Assembly: GCF_947492535.1 (NCBI RefSeq)
Contig: NZ_CANLNH010000005.1
Location: 186,001-250,000, forward strand
Direction: 5' to 3'
DNA: 64,000 nucleotides
Source of the DNA: an uncultured Dokdonia sp.
GTDB lineage: Bacteria > Bacteroidota > Bacteroidia > Flavobacteriales > Flavobacteriaceae
The notes beneath the pieces were generated by a model. That model saw only the letters and a list, made by a program, of their open reading frames with translations. It did not search any database and was not told the DNA's origin. Below are positions 17,343 through 27,128 of the stretch, piece by piece. The number at the start of each line of letters is the position of its first letter. Within the stretch, counting starts at the first letter, position 1. A program made the position numbers and the translations under genes.

Positions 17343-19259
17343 ATGAGTAAGATCATAGGAATTGACTTAGGAACTACCAATTCGTGCGTCGCTGTTATGG
17401 AAGGTAACGAGCCTACAGTGATCCCTAATGCTGAGGGTAAGCGTACAACACCATCTGTAATTGCGTTTGTAGAAGGAGGAGAAATTAAAGTAGGAGATCC
17501 AGCAAAAAGACAAGCGGTAACAAACCCAACAAAAACAATCGCTTCTATCAAGCGTTTTATGGGGAATAAATACAGCGAAAGCTCAAAAGAAGCAGAACGT
17601 TCTGCTTATAAAGTAGTAAAAGGAGATAACGATACACCTAGAGTAGATATAGATGGTCGTTTATATACACCACAAGAATTATCTGCAATGACACTTCAGA
17701 AAATGAAGAAGACTGCAGAAGATTACTTAGGACAAGATGTAACTCGTGCCGTAATTACAGTACCTGCATACTTTAATGATAGTCAGCGTCAAGCAACTAA
17801 AGAAGCTGGAGAAATTGCAGGTCTTAAAGTAGAGCGTATTATTAATGAGCCTACAGCAGCAGCACTTGCATATGGACTTGATAAAAAAGATAGCGATCAG
17901 AAAATCGTAGTATTTGACTTTGGAGGAGGAACGCATGATGTATCTATCCTAGAATTAGGAGATGGTGTATTTGAAGTATTGGCAACAGATGGAGATACAC
18001 ACTTAGGAGGAGATGATGTAGATCAAAAAATCATCAACTGGCTTGCAGAAGAGTTTATTGCAGATGAAAACATGGATTTACGTAAAGACCCAATGGCTTT
18101 ACAACGTCTTAAAGAAGCTGCAGAGAAAGCAAAAATTGAGCTTTCTTCTTCTACACAAACAGAGATCAACTTACCATATGTAACAGCTACAGCAAGCGGA
18201 CCAAAACACTTAGTACGTACATTAAGCCGTGCAAAGTTTGAGGCACTTATTGATGATCTTGTAAAAAGAACTATTGAGCCTTGTCAAACAGCGCTTAAAG
18301 CAGCAGGATTAAGTACTGGAGATATCGATGAGATTATCTTAGTAGGAGGATCTACTCGTATTCCAGCAGTACAAGAAGCCGTAGAGAAATTCTTTGGAAA
18401 AGCACCTTCAAAAGGAGTAAACCCAGATGAAGTTGTAGCCGTAGGAGCTGCAATACAAGGAGGTGTACTTACAGGAGATGTAAAAGATGTTTTACTTCTT
18501 GATGTAACACCACTTTCATTAGGTATTGAGACAATGGGGAATGTATTTACAAAACTTATTGAAGCTAATACAACGATTCCAACAAAGAAGTCACAAGTAT
18601 TCTCAACAGCCGCAGATAATCAGCCATCAGTAGAGATCCATGTATTACAAGGAGAGCGTGCTATGGCAGCAGATAATAAAACTATTGGACGTTTTCACCT
18701 TGATGGAATTCCACCAGCACAACGTGGTACGCCACAAATCGAAGTAACCTTTGATATTGATGCAAACGGAATCATCAAAGTAAGCGCTACAGATAAAGCA
18801 ACAAACAAATCTCAGGATATTCGTATTGAAGCATCATCTGGACTTACAGAAGATGAAATCGCTAAAATGAAAGCTGAGGCTGAAGCAAATGCAGATGCAG
18901 ATGCAAAAGCAAAAGAGACTGCAGATAAGATTAATGAAGCTGATGGAATGATTTTCCAAACAGAAAAGCAGTTAAAAGAATTTGGTGAGAAATTATCTGA
19001 TGATAAGAAAAAACCAATTGAAGATGCACTTGCAGAATTAAAAACAGCTTTTGAAACAAAAGATGTAGACACTATTCAACCAAAGCTTGATGCAATCAAT
19101 GAAGCATGGAAAGCAGCTTCTGAAGAGATGTACAAAGCGCAAGCAGAAGCACAAGGCGGAGATCAAGCACAACCAGGACCTGATGCACAAGCAGGAGGCG
19201 CTGGCGCAGGAGATGAGTCTAGCGATGTAGAAGATGTAGACTTTGAAGAAGTGAAGTAA
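17343..19259 (+). CDS. dnaK: Chaperone DnaK (Hsp70)
   Basis: This is an ATP-driven folding chaperone. It starts with the ATPase signature G-I-D-L-G-T-T-N-S (residues 6-14), carries the second signature F-D-F-G-G-G-T-H-D near 197 and L-V-G-G-S-T-R-I-P near 338, and the substrate-binding domain from about residue 390. The C-terminus is rich in G, A and Q and ends in an acidic tail, [11 protein letters not shown]. The length (638) is normal. dnaJ and grpE are not adjacent. A strong terminator follows at 19341. Confidence 0.98.
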   Translation: MSKIIGIDLGTTNSCVAVMEGNEPTVIPNAEGKRTTPSVIAFVEGGEIKVGDPAKRQAVTNPTKTIASIKRFMGNKYSESSKEAERSAYKVVKGDNDTPRVDIDGRLYTPQELSAMTLQKMKKTAEDYLGQDVTRAVITVPAYFNDSQRQATKEAGEIAGLKVERIINEPTAAALAYGLDKKDSDQKIVVFDFGGGTHDVSILELGDGVFEVLATDGDTHLGGDDVDQKIINWLAEEFIADENMDLRKDPMALQRLKEAAEKAKIELSSSTQTEINLPYVTATASGPKHLVRTLSRAKFEALIDDLVKRTIEPCQTALKAAGLSTGDIDEIILVGGSTRIPAVQEAVEKFFGKAPSKGVNPDEVVAVGAAIQGGVLTGDVKDVLLLDVTPLSLGIETMGNVFTKLIEANTTIPTKKSQVFSTAADNQPSVEIHVLQGERAMAADNKTIGRFHLDGIPPAQRGTPQIEVTFDIDANGIIKVSATDKATNKSQDIRIEASSGLTEDEIAKMKAEAEANADADAKAKETADKINEADGMIFQTEKQLKEFGEKLSDDKKKPIEDALAELKTAFETKDVDTIQPKLDAINEAWKAASEEMYKAQAEAQGGDQAQPGPDAQAGGAGAGDESSDVEDVDFEEVK

Positions 19260-19269
19260 GCAGAGAACC

Positions 19270-19323
19270 ACTTTTTGCGAAGCAAAAAGTATGTGAATCG
19301 CTTATACCCACGAAAGCGGGTAT
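19270..19323. repeat. Two hairpins after dnaK
   Basis: ACTTTTTGC-GAA-GCAAAAAGT (19270-19290) and ATACCC-N8-GGGTAT (19304-19323) lie between the dnaK stop and its terminator. They may shield the 3' end of the mRNA from decay. Confidence 0.5.
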
Positions 19324-19340
19324 CTTCATAATAATATATG

Positions 19341-19370
19341 AAACCTCTAGATAGTACTATCTAGAGGTTT
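19341..19370 (+). terminator. Terminator of dnaK
   Basis: A 30-bp perfect palindrome (arms beginning AAACCTCTAGATAG) is followed by TTATTTT on the plus strand. A further 15-bp palindrome, TTCGCTTTAAGCGAA, follows at 19376-19390. Confidence 0.8.
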
Positions 19371-19460
19371 TTATTTTCGCTTTAAGCGAATTCCTATGTA
19401 TTAAAAAATCTTTGTGTAAATATCCAATGATTTTTATTTTTTTTTATTAATTTAACTGTC

Positions 19461-19477
19461 TAGTTTACTGTAAACTA
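19461..19477. promoter_or_regulatory. 17-bp palindrome upstream of the FG-GAP/ASPIC gene
   Basis: TAGTTTACTGTAAACTA is a perfect palindrome around a central base, 60 bp before the start codon. It could be an operator. No T tract follows, so a terminator is unlikely. Confidence 0.4.
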
Positions 19478-19537
19478 ATCCTACTAAATAACATATTAGA
19501 AGTACATAATTATAATTTAATATAATAGGATTAGTAT

Positions 19538-21295
19538 ATGAAGTATCCTTACGCTACATTTTTATTTTGTTGTTTTTCGTGTCTATTTGGATACGGTCAA
19601 GTGTTATTTGAAGAAGTTTCTGAAAGTGTAAACTTTAACTTCTCAAATGCTGTTATGTTTGGTACGGGGGTTTCTTTTTGTGATTTTGATAATGATGGAT
19701 GGGATGATATTACAGTATCTGGAGATGATGGAGAATCCATAAGTTTTTTCAAAAATGTAAATGGAATTTTTGAAGAAGTTACTTATGAGTTAGATCAGCT
19801 TCCTATGTCTTTAAAACAAGCTGTTTGGATTGATTTTGATAATGACGGAGATAAAGATCTTTTTGTAGCGAGTGAAGAAGATAAAAATAGGCTCTACAGA
19901 AATGATGATTTTATCTTTACAGATATTACTGTAGCTGCAGGACTTCCTGATATTGTGCTTCAGACAAATAGTGGCTCTTGGGGGGACTATGATAATGATG
20001 GTGATTTGGATCTTTTTTTAAGTAATAGAGATTTAGACCAGGTCATACCAAATATGTTGTTTAGAAATAATGGAGATGAAACCTTTGAGAATGTCAATGA
20101 ATTATCTGGAATTGGAGATGTAAGTATGATTACGTTTCAAGGGACATTTTTTGATTATAATAATGATGGGTGGTTAGATATTTTCCTTATAAATGACAGA
20201 AAAGTTACTCCTAATATTTTATTTCATAATAATGGGGATGGTACATTTACAGATATGACCCTACAAGCTGAAGCAGGATATGTAATGGATGCTATGTCTG
20301 TAGGATTAGATGATTATAATGCAGATGGCTTTACAGATGTATATATAACGAATACTGCTTATGATTCGGACTTTCCTGTCCCTGCAAATGCACTGATGAA
20401 AAATGATGGTGATGGAACTTTTTCAGAAATAGCCATTCCATCCGGAGTGAGCTTCGATAGGATATCTTGGGGAGCAAGTTTTATAGATATGGATAATAAT
20501 GGTAGACTTGACTTATATGTAAGCGGAGTTGACGATACAAATGATAACGGAGAAGTATCGGCAGCATTTTATTATCAAAATGGTGATGGGTCATTTAGCA
20601 GAATTCTTAGTAATGGTTTTGAAACCGATTTAGCCCATTCTTTTGGGAATGCTACGGGAGATTATAATAATGATGGATATTTAGATCTTGTCGTGGCAAA
20701 TAGAGAACCCTATACATTTAATTTATGGAATAATAGATATCATGAGTCGGTAACCCATAATTGGTTAAAAATACATCTTGAAGGGGTAGAAAGTAACCGC
20801 GATGGATATGGCTCTAGAATAGAAATTAGTATAGATGGCGAAAAGCAATATAGAGTCACTACTAGTGTAGAGAGTTATTTGAGTCAAAATTCAGATACAG
20901 AGTCTTTTGGAGTAGGAGACACTACTTCTATTGATTATGTGAAAATCACATGGTTAAGTGGTCATATAGATTTTATAGAAGATGTAGTGGTAAATCAAAC
21001 ACTTACTATTACAGAAGGACAATTTCCTCTGTCGTTAGAAGACCTAGAAAATAATTTTAAATTACAGTTATACCCGAATCCTACAAGTGATATTGTTACT
21101 GTAAAAATGCCAAACATTATAGAAGGGAATAATGAAGTCAAAATATACAACATACTAGGACAACTTGTAACTACTTATTCTATAGAAAATAATGAAGAAA
21201 TATTATCTATTACTAACTTATATAGAGGAACTTATTTTTTATTATTTTATAATAATGAAAGGCTTCTTCAGACTAAGAAATTAATTAAAATGTAG
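19538..21295 (+). CDS. FG-GAP/VCBS repeat protein with ASPIC/UnbV and T9SS domains
   Basis: A signal peptide (about 1-20) is followed by seven or so FG-GAP/VCBS repeats with D-x-D-N-D-G-D metal loops (about 40-390). Then comes an ASPIC/UnbV domain (about 400-485, with N-W-L-K-I-H-L-E-G and G-Y-G-S-R-I). The protein ends in a T9SS type A sorting domain (L-Y-P-N-P-T near 508, ending K-K-L-I-K-M). It should be a calcium-binding surface or released protein; the role is unknown. It is unrelated in sequence order to the larger FG-GAP protein at 1282-4854. Confidence 0.9.
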   Translation: MKYPYATFLFCCFSCLFGYGQVLFEEVSESVNFNFSNAVMFGTGVSFCDFDNDGWDDITVSGDDGESISFFKNVNGIFEEVTYELDQLPMSLKQAVWIDFDNDGDKDLFVASEEDKNRLYRNDDFIFTDITVAAGLPDIVLQTNSGSWGDYDNDGDLDLFLSNRDLDQVIPNMLFRNNGDETFENVNELSGIGDVSMITFQGTFFDYNNDGWLDIFLINDRKVTPNILFHNNGDGTFTDMTLQAEAGYVMDAMSVGLDDYNADGFTDVYITNTAYDSDFPVPANALMKNDGDGTFSEIAIPSGVSFDRISWGASFIDMDNNGRLDLYVSGVDDTNDNGEVSAAFYYQNGDGSFSRILSNGFETDLAHSFGNATGDYNNDGYLDLVVANREPYTFNLWNNRYHESVTHNWLKIHLEGVESNRDGYGSRIEISIDGEKQYRVTTSVESYLSQNSDTESFGVGDTTSIDYVKITWLSGHIDFIEDVVVNQTLTITEGQFPLSLEDLENNFKLQLYPNPTSDIVTVKMPNIIEGNNEVKIYNILGQLVTTYSIENNEEILSITNLYRGTYFLLFYNNERLLQTKKLIKM

Positions 21296-21322
21296 CTTTT
21301 TTTATATTATAGTTATTCTTAT

Positions 21323-21889
21323 TTATATGTGATCAGTAGCATATTTTTTAAAAGTTTCTTGTACTAGGTCACTAAGTTCCTTAGGAAAATAAGGTTTTCC
21401 ATATTGGTCACGACTCTTAGCGACACCGCCTCCTACCGCATACTCAGGATTAGTATCTTGATTTATCCAACCTAGCACATCCCATCCTTGGTCTAGTAGA
21501 TTTTTTATATACTTAAGATCTGCTTCAACAACTTCTTTATGGGTATAATCACCATATCTATTAGATTCATAACTCATTGTCGTGATAGGTGCAATTTGTA
21601 ACTTGCCTTGTAATGCAGTTTCTGTTGTTCCCATAAAATTTTCCATAGCAGTAATGACGCCAGCTTGATTTGCTCCACCTGTATGTGTGTTCCAATCTCC
21701 AGCATTATAGGTCTTATGGATTTCTAAGGTTTGTCCATAGTTAGCTGAATAGGTGATAGCGACTCCTTTGGCACCGGCATCTATACGTTTTTTAGCTTCC
21801 TCAATGACTGAGGTTGCTTGTGAATCTGAGGAAAGATAATTCCCGTTATCGTCTTTATAGGGTAAAAGAAATTTTACAAAATGTCCCAT
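21323..21889 (-). CDS. Unknown 188-residue cytoplasmic protein
   Basis: I do not recognise this gene. It has no signal peptide. The pattern of helices and strands, with a G-A-K-G-V-A-I-T-Y-S-A-N-Y-G-Q stretch near residue 40 and G-W-D-V-L-G-W-I-N-Q near 135, suggests an alpha/beta fold. It stands alone between a convergent T9SS gene and the alpha/beta hydrolase gene on its own strand. Confidence 0.6.
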   Translation of the reverse strand: MGHFVKFLLPYKDDNGNYLSSDSQATSVIEEAKKRIDAGAKGVAITYSANYGQTLEIHKTYNAGDWNTHTGGANQAGVITAMENFMGTTETALQGKLQIAPITTMSYESNRYGDYTHKEVVEADLKYIKNLLDQGWDVLGWINQDTNPEYAVGGGVAKSRDQYGKPYFPKELSDLVQETFKKYATDHI

Positions 21890-21968
21890 AGTTTTGTGTT
21901 GTTATAAGGTAACACTAAAAATAAGTGCTAATAGTATTCTTTATGACCGTATTAATACGTGTTTTATG

Positions 21969-22625
21969 TTAGTGAGGCTGTTGTGTTAAATTATTAATAA
22001 AGGCTTCATTCACTTCATGTATGCCATCAAAAACTTCTACTTGAAGTCTGTCTCTAAAAAGCGCGGTCCCTTTTAATTGTTGTTCTGTTTTACGAGCTTC
22101 ATTAATATATTCATCTTTATCTCCATAGAGATACGTAACAGTAGCAGTAGGAGATAGGTATTCAAAATCGGAAGGTATTAATTCGTGCGGAATCGCCCCA
22201 GAATGTAATACAAGATGTTTACAATCTATTTTTCGGCTACTTGCCCATCGTGTAACAATAGATACCCCTTGGGAATATCCCATGAGGATGAGGTTAATAG
22301 ACTGTCCTTTCCATTTTTCAGATTCTCTCTTCCAAACGGAATCTATATAAGCGAGTACATTTTCTTTCTCTAATGCTGTATTTTCCTTGGTGAGCCAGCT
22401 GGCACCTACATATTTAAAACGTTTGTCTTGATAGTATTTACTAGGCGCTTGAGGAGCAATAATATAGTTCTCGTCTTTATTCAATCCTTCAAAATGCTTG
22501 CTAAAATAGCGTGTAAGATGCCCCATACCATGAAAAACCAACCATACGTTTTTGGTTGAGGTCGTAAAGGAGTTAAGCGTTGTATAGGTATTGGTATGTG
22601 TATATGAAATTTGATTTTCTGTCAT
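21969..22625 (-). CDS. Alpha/beta hydrolase (phospholipase/carboxylesterase type)
   Basis: A small esterase of the Abhydrolase_2 type. The oxyanion region is F-H-G-M-G-H (31-36), the nucleophile elbow is G-Y-S118-Q-G, and the acid and base are in G-D-K-D-E-Y and G-I-H-E-V. No signal peptide is seen, so it acts in the cytoplasm. The substrate is unknown. A copy of the TTTCGCGAAA palindrome lies just upstream of its start. Confidence 0.8.
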   Translation of the reverse strand: MTENQISYTHTNTYTTLNSFTTSTKNVWLVFHGMGHLTRYFSKHFEGLNKDENYIIAPQAPSKYYQDKRFKYVGASWLTKENTALEKENVLAYIDSVWKRESEKWKGQSINLILMGYSQGVSIVTRWASSRKIDCKHLVLHSGAIPHELIPSDFEYLSPTATVTYLYGDKDEYINEARKTEQQLKGTALFRDRLQVEVFDGIHEVNEAFINNLTQQPH

Positions 22626-22636
22626 TCTGTATACAT

Positions 22637-22646
22637 TTTCGCGAAA
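22637..22646. repeat. Palindrome copy 6 (upstream of hydrolase gene)
   Basis: Core TTTCGCGAAA in the 56-bp gap before the hydrolase start. Confidence 0.85.
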
Positions 22647-22681
22647 GCGAATAAATTGTTATTACTAGTATTTAAAAAAGC

Positions 22682-23263
22682 TTATTTCTTCTTAATATCT
22701 TTGAAAATAGTGTCTTTGATAGTAGGCCATTCCTCCCGTAAAATTCCATAACAGGCAGAACTCCGTCTAAAATCTTCTTTCGTAATAATATTCTTACGTA
22801 AGATGCCTTCCAAAACACCTCCTATTTTTTCGACAGCACGTCTAGAGCGTATGTTACGTTCATCAATTCTAAATTCTACTTTTTCATAATACAATTTTTC
22901 AAAGGCATATTGAAGCATTAGATATTTGACATGTTGGTTTAAACCGCTTCCGCGAAAATCGTCTCCTAACCATGTCCACCCTATATGGACTACTTTGTTT
23001 TTCTTATCTATATTTCCAAACCGAGTACTTCCTGCAAAACGCTCTAATTTCTTATCATAAATAATAAAAGGTAATGCATGTCCTAACTCCTTTTTATCAA
23101 AAGCTTCTTTCATATATGCTTTTAACTTTTTAGGTGTAGAGATATCTGACGATCCAAATTGATATAGATCCACTTCTTTAGAAAGAGGCAATAAATCTCT
23201 ATAGTGAAAAGGTTCTAGGGGAAGTAATTTTGCACGCTTATTTTCTAAGGTCTTTGCTTTCAT
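22682..23263 (-). CDS. GNAT acetyltransferase, RimJ/RimL-like
   Basis: It has the features of the RimJ/RimL group: G-W-T-W-L-G-D-D-F-R-G-S-G-L-N at about 90-104 (the acetyl-CoA loop) and I-D-E-R-N-I-R-S-R-R-A-V-E-K-I-G near 137. It may acetylate a protein N-terminus or small amine. The start at 23263 (M-K-A-K-T-L) avoids overlap with the divergent menI gene; a longer frame to 23296 would overlap it. Confidence 0.8.
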   Translation of the reverse strand: MKAKTLENKRAKLLPLEPFHYRDLLPLSKEVDLYQFGSSDISTPKKLKAYMKEAFDKKELGHALPFIIYDKKLERFAGSTRFGNIDKKNKVVHIGWTWLGDDFRGSGLNQHVKYLMLQYAFEKLYYEKVEFRIDERNIRSRRAVEKIGGVLEGILRKNIITKEDFRRSSACYGILREEWPTIKDTIFKDIKKK

Positions 23264-23295
23264 ATATCGTATCTTCGTTGTATAAAAATACGGCA

Positions 23296-23718
23296 ATGAA
23301 TTTGACTAGAGAACAAATACTGGAAAGACTTGCTCAAAGTTGTAAAAACACATTGATGGAAACACTAGAAATCAAGTATATTGATTTTGGTGAAGATTTT
23401 CTTGTGGCACAAATGCCAGTAACCCCTAGAGTTCATCAACCAGATGGAGTTCTACATGGCGGTGCCATGGTCGCACTTGCAGAGAGTGTAGGGAGTGCTG
23501 CTAGTTTTCTATTTTTGGATGGAGAAAGTATGTATGTGAGAGGTATTGAAATATCTGCAAATCATGTAAAAAGTAAGCGCGACGGTATGGTATATGCCAA
23601 AGCCACTTTTATACATAAAGGCCGTACGACACAACTTTGGAATATAGATGTGGTAGATGAAGAAGACCTATTAATATCTAAAGTAAAATTGACTACAATT
23701 GCATTACCTAAAAAATAA
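23296..23718 (+). CDS. menI: DHNA-CoA thioesterase (hotdog fold)
   Basis: A PaaI/YdiI-type hotdog thioesterase of 140 residues. The signature Q-P-D-G-V-L-H-G-G-A-M-V-A-L-A-E-S (about 45-61) carries the catalytic glutamate, as in 1,4-dihydroxy-2-naphthoyl-CoA hydrolases. It sits one base before menF in a menaquinone operon, which makes the MenI assignment likely over a generic thioesterase. The start at 23296 is chosen since the longer frame overlaps the divergent gene. Confidence 0.85.
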   Translation: MNLTREQILERLAQSCKNTLMETLEIKYIDFGEDFLVAQMPVTPRVHQPDGVLHGGAMVALAESVGSAASFLFLDGESMYVRGIEISANHVKSKRDGMVYAKATFIHKGRTTQLWNIDVVDEEDLLISKVKLTTIALPKK

Positions 23719-24839
23719 TGACAGAAGCTTCTTTCTTTGAACATATTACACAGCAATTTGATGATGCGCTTCCATTTGTAGCCTATAGAAAATCAAATAG
23801 TACTATATTACAGGGTTTCTATCAAGAAAATAGTCATACACATTATAGTAAAGATTTTAAAGAAAGCGGATTTGTATTTGCTCCTTTTGATAATGCAAAA
23901 GAGTGTATTATTATACCAGATACATACGCTATACATTGTGAGTATAGTGCTACAGGAATAATACATGATGGATCAGAAATTAACATGCCAGAAGAAGATG
24001 CTTTTCAGAAGCAACGACATCTTGAGTTAGTAGAAGATGGAATCTCTAAAATTAAGGAAGGGGTGTTACAAAAAGTTGTGCTTTCGCGAAAGCGTACTTT
24101 TCCAAATACCTTATCAAATCCTATTGCTGTTTTTAAAAAGCTATTGCAAGCGTATACCACTGCTTTTGTTTATATATGGTATCATCCTAACATTGGATTA
24201 TGGCTTGGTGCTACCCCGGAAACACTATTAGAAATAAAAAATAGAACATTACATACAATGTCACTAGCAGGGACTCAAAAGTATATTCCTGACACTATAA
24301 TCTCATGGGGAGCTAAAGAGAAAGAAGAGCAGCAATTAGTTACAGATACGATCGTTTCTAAATTACAACCACTTACTAAAAATCTTTCTGTAGGTGATGT
24401 AGAAAATCATAAGGCAGGAAACTTACTGCATTTGAAAACTGCTATTTCTGCAAGTGTAGATGAAACAGAAGTTTCTTTAAAAGAAATCATTCAGGCATTA
24501 CATCCCACACCAGCTGTTTGCGGACTTCCAGTGGAAGATGCAAAAGAATTCATTATAGGAAATGAAAATTATGATCGTTCTTATTATACAGGATTTTTGG
24601 GTGAACTCAATATTAAAAGTGAAACGAATCGTTCTACATCAAGACGTAATGTAGAAAACTTAGCGTATAGAAGTGTAAAAAAACATACGCATCTTTTTGT
24701 GAATTTGCGTTGTATGGAACATACGGTAAAAGGGACGCAAGTATATGTAGGCGGAGGGATTACCGCAGCAAGTATCCCAGAGTCAGAATGGGAGGAAACT
24801 AGACATAAGCTTGAGACTATGGGGAGTGTGTTGTTTTAA
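23718..24839 (+). CDS. menF: Isochorismate synthase
   Basis: It converts chorismate to isochorismate, the first committed step of menaquinone synthesis. The chorismate-binding domain fills the C-terminal two thirds, with K-V-V-L-S-R-K-R near 117-124, G-A-T-P-E-T-L near 160, P-T-P-A-V-C-G near 260 and Y-V-G-G-G-I-T near 350. The palindrome lies within the conserved K-V-V-L-S-R-K region and is read as L-S-R-K. The start overlaps the menI stop by one base. An entC-like role in siderophore synthesis is not supported by the neighbours. Confidence 0.92.
   Translation: MTEASFFEHITQQFDDALPFVAYRKSNSTILQGFYQENSHTHYSKDFKESGFVFAPFDNAKECIIIPDTYAIHCEYSATGIIHDGSEINMPEEDAFQKQRHLELVEDGISKIKEGVLQKVVLSRKRTFPNTLSNPIAVFKKLLQAYTTAFVYIWYHPNIGLWLGATPETLLEIKNRTLHTMSLAGTQKYIPDTIISWGAKEKEEQQLVTDTIVSKLQPLTKNLSVGDVENHKAGNLLHLKTAISASVDETEVSLKEIIQALHPTPAVCGLPVEDAKEFIIGNENYDRSYYTGFLGELNIKSETNRSTSRRNVENLAYRSVKKHTHLFVNLRCMEHTVKGTQVYVGGGITAASIPESEWEETRHKLETMGSVLF
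24080..24093. repeat. Palindrome copy 7 (in menF)
   Basis: GCTTTCGCGAAAGC, 14 bp perfect. Read as L-S-R-K within a conserved motif, the third frame. Confidence 0.85.
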
Positions 24840-24887
24840 CATATTATATTGAATTATCAGTCGAGAGTCGTATTTTTACAGGACAAC

Positions 24888-26606
24888 ATGAAGCACTCTA
24901 AAATACCAGTTGCACAATCTATCGTTAGTCTTTGCTTAAGTAAAGGAATAACACAAGTTGTGATTTCTCCAGGATCACGTAATGCACCATTAACTATAGA
25001 ATTTACCAAAAACCCAGTTATAAAAGCATATAGTATTGTAGATGAGCGTTGTGCTGCTTTTTTTGGACTAGGGATTGCACAACAAACAAGAAAACCAGTT
25101 GCTTTAGTCTGTACATCAGGAAGTGCTTTGCTTAATTACTATCCTGCAATAGCCGAAGCTTTTTATAGTGATATTCCACTAGTCGTTATTAGTGCAGATA
25201 GACCTGTAGAACGTATTGATATAGGAGATGGACAAACAATACGTCAAAAAAATGTGTTTGAAAATCACATCATGTATTCGGCAAACTTATATTCTGAGAT
25301 CGTGCCCGTAGAAACAATTACGGATAAACATCTTATTCAGAAAATAGTAGAAAGCAGGCGTCATAATGAGCAAGAGATTAATAAAGCGCTTAATATGGCT
25401 ATTGAACATAGCGGCCCAGTACACATTAATGTCCCTTTTTACGAGCCATTATATGAGATGGTTGAAGAAAAAACAGTAACACCTATACAAGTAGCACCGC
25501 GACCTATAGAGCAAGAAATAACAGATTTAGAATTACAACCCTTTGCAGATATTTGGAATACGGCTTCTCGTAAAATAGTATTAGTAGGCGTAAATCCACC
25601 TCAGGTAATAGATCAGGAAATCATTGATTGGTTAGGAGCAGATCCGTCTGTGATCGTTTTTACAGAAACAACATCAAACATAGAACATCCTGATTTTGTT
25701 ACGCGTATTGATAATATGATAGGGTCTTTAGATGATGAAGGGTTTAAAAAGTTACAACCAGATATTTTACTCACATTTGGAGGAATGGTCATTTCAAAAA
25801 AGATAAAAGCTTTTTTACGTGATTATCAGCCTAAACATCATTGGCATATTGATGTTAAAAAAGCATATGACACTTATTTTTGCTTGAATAAACATTTTGA
25901 GTTAATGCCTAATACGTTTTTTAAGCGTATTATTCCAAAATTAGAACAGGCCGCTAGTAAATATAAATCGTATTGGTTGTCTATTCGTTCTAAAAGAGAC
26001 CAATTACATACTTCATATATACAACAAATGCCTTGGTGTGATTTTAAGGCGTTTGATCATATACTGTCAGCAATACCTAATGACTCTATATTACAAATAG
26101 GGAATAGTAGTGCTGTACGTTATGCACAATTATTTGACTTAAATAAAACACTTCAAGTATATTGTAATAGAGGGACAAGCGGTATTGATGGAAGTACAAG
26201 TACAGCTATTGGAGCAGCTGTAGCGACACAACAACCTACTACATTTATTACAGGTGATTTGAGCTTCTTTTACGATAGTAACGCATTATGGAATGATTAT
26301 ATACCTAAAGATTTTAAGATTATAGTCATAAATAATAGTGGCGGTGGTATTTTTAGAATCTTACCTAACAGAGACAAAAATACTGATGGATTTGATACTT
26401 TTTTTGAAACAACACATGAATTAACGGCAAAAGAATTGTGCGCTATGTATGGATTTAACTATTTAACAGCTAATAATGAAGAAGAATGTGTTTTTGCAAA
26501 AGATCAATTATATGCATTGAATGATCAACCTTCATTACTAGAAATCTTTACACCGCGTAAAATCAACGATGAAGTGCTGTTAAATTACTTTAAACACATC
26601 AAATAA
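24888..26606 (+). CDS. menD: SEPHCHC synthase (MenD)
   Basis: A thiamine-diphosphate enzyme that joins isochorismate and 2-oxoglutarate in menaquinone synthesis. The PYR domain starts at once with S-P-G-S-R-N-A-P (about 27-34), then T-S-G-S-A-L-L-N-Y-Y-P-A near 79. The PP domain has R-G-T-S-G-I-D-G-S and G-D-L-S-F-F-Y-D near 440-470. The ATG at 24888 gives 572 residues, the family length; an upstream TTG adds 13 unmatched residues. It is the last gene of menI-menF-menD. Confidence 0.95.
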   Translation: MKHSKIPVAQSIVSLCLSKGITQVVISPGSRNAPLTIEFTKNPVIKAYSIVDERCAAFFGLGIAQQTRKPVALVCTSGSALLNYYPAIAEAFYSDIPLVVISADRPVERIDIGDGQTIRQKNVFENHIMYSANLYSEIVPVETITDKHLIQKIVESRRHNEQEINKALNMAIEHSGPVHINVPFYEPLYEMVEEKTVTPIQVAPRPIEQEITDLELQPFADIWNTASRKIVLVGVNPPQVIDQEIIDWLGADPSVIVFTETTSNIEHPDFVTRIDNMIGSLDDEGFKKLQPDILLTFGGMVISKKIKAFLRDYQPKHHWHIDVKKAYDTYFCLNKHFELMPNTFFKRIIPKLEQAASKYKSYWLSIRSKRDQLHTSYIQQMPWCDFKAFDHILSAIPNDSILQIGNSSAVRYAQLFDLNKTLQVYCNRGTSGIDGSTSTAIGAAVATQQPTTFITGDLSFFYDSNALWNDYIPKDFKIIVINNSGGGIFRILPNRDKNTDGFDTFFETTHELTAKELCAMYGFNYLTANNEEECVFAKDQLYALNDQPSLLEIFTPRKINDEVLLNYFKHIK

Positions 26607-26685
26607 AAAAATATTGGCTAAGTATTAGAAAATATTTTATCTTTAAGAACATTAAATTTTAAACCAAACAAGTAACTTTATCATT

Positions 26686-27027
26686 ATGAGCAAAAGAGAC
26701 GATCTCATCGCAAAGTATGCAGATGACTTAAAAAACAAGTGTGGAATGACTCCTGACATGGATCTTCTTACAAAGGTAACTATCGGTTGTGGACCATCAA
26801 TTTATAATGCAGATGCAGCAACTGTGTCTGGAAGTGATGAGAGCGAACTCGCTACGGTAAAAAATAATTTTTTAATTAAAAAATTAGGGCTTAGTGACGG
26901 AGCAGAATTAGACAGTGCTATTGCTAGCGTAATAGATACTTATGGAAAATCTAACCGTAATAAGTACCGTGCGGTTGTGTATTACATGCTTACAAAGCAT
27001 TTCAAAAAAGAATCAGCATATAAATAG
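26686..27027 (+). CDS. DUF2853 family protein
   Basis: A small cytoplasmic, helix-rich protein of 113 residues matching DUF2853 (start M-S-K-R-D-D-L-I, later C-G-P-S-I-Y-N-A-D-A-A and a lysine-rich end). The family has no established function. It has its own terminator and is separated from menD by 79 bp. Confidence 0.8.
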   Translation: MSKRDDLIAKYADDLKNKCGMTPDMDLLTKVTIGCGPSIYNADAATVSGSDESELATVKNNFLIKKLGLSDGAELDSAIASVIDTYGKSNRNKYRAVVYYMLTKHFKKESAYK

Positions 27028-27051
27028 GCTACTTAACTAACCAATCTATTT

Positions 27052-27086
27052 AAGCGCTTTAACTATAATATATAGTTAAAGCGCTT
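27052..27086 (+). terminator. Terminator of the DUF2853 gene
   Basis: A 15-bp perfect stem (AAGCGCTTTAACTAT and its complement) with a 5-base loop, followed by TTT. A TATTTTTG -7-like box for the next gene follows at 27104-27111. Confidence 0.85.
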
Positions 27087-27128
27087 TTTGATAGAAGTAA
27101 TTGTATTTTTGCACCTTATTTACAACGT

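Noticed and set aside
21969-22625. Alpha/beta hydrolase as the missing MenH
   Set aside because: The nucleophile elbow and length fit the carboxylesterase type, and the gene is on the opposite strand to the men operon; there is no specific MenH motif.
22945-22957. CTTCCGCGAAAA as a further palindrome copy
   Set aside because: It has a mismatch in the core and falls in the conserved D-F-R-G-S-G loop of the GNAT enzyme, so it is explained by coding constraint.
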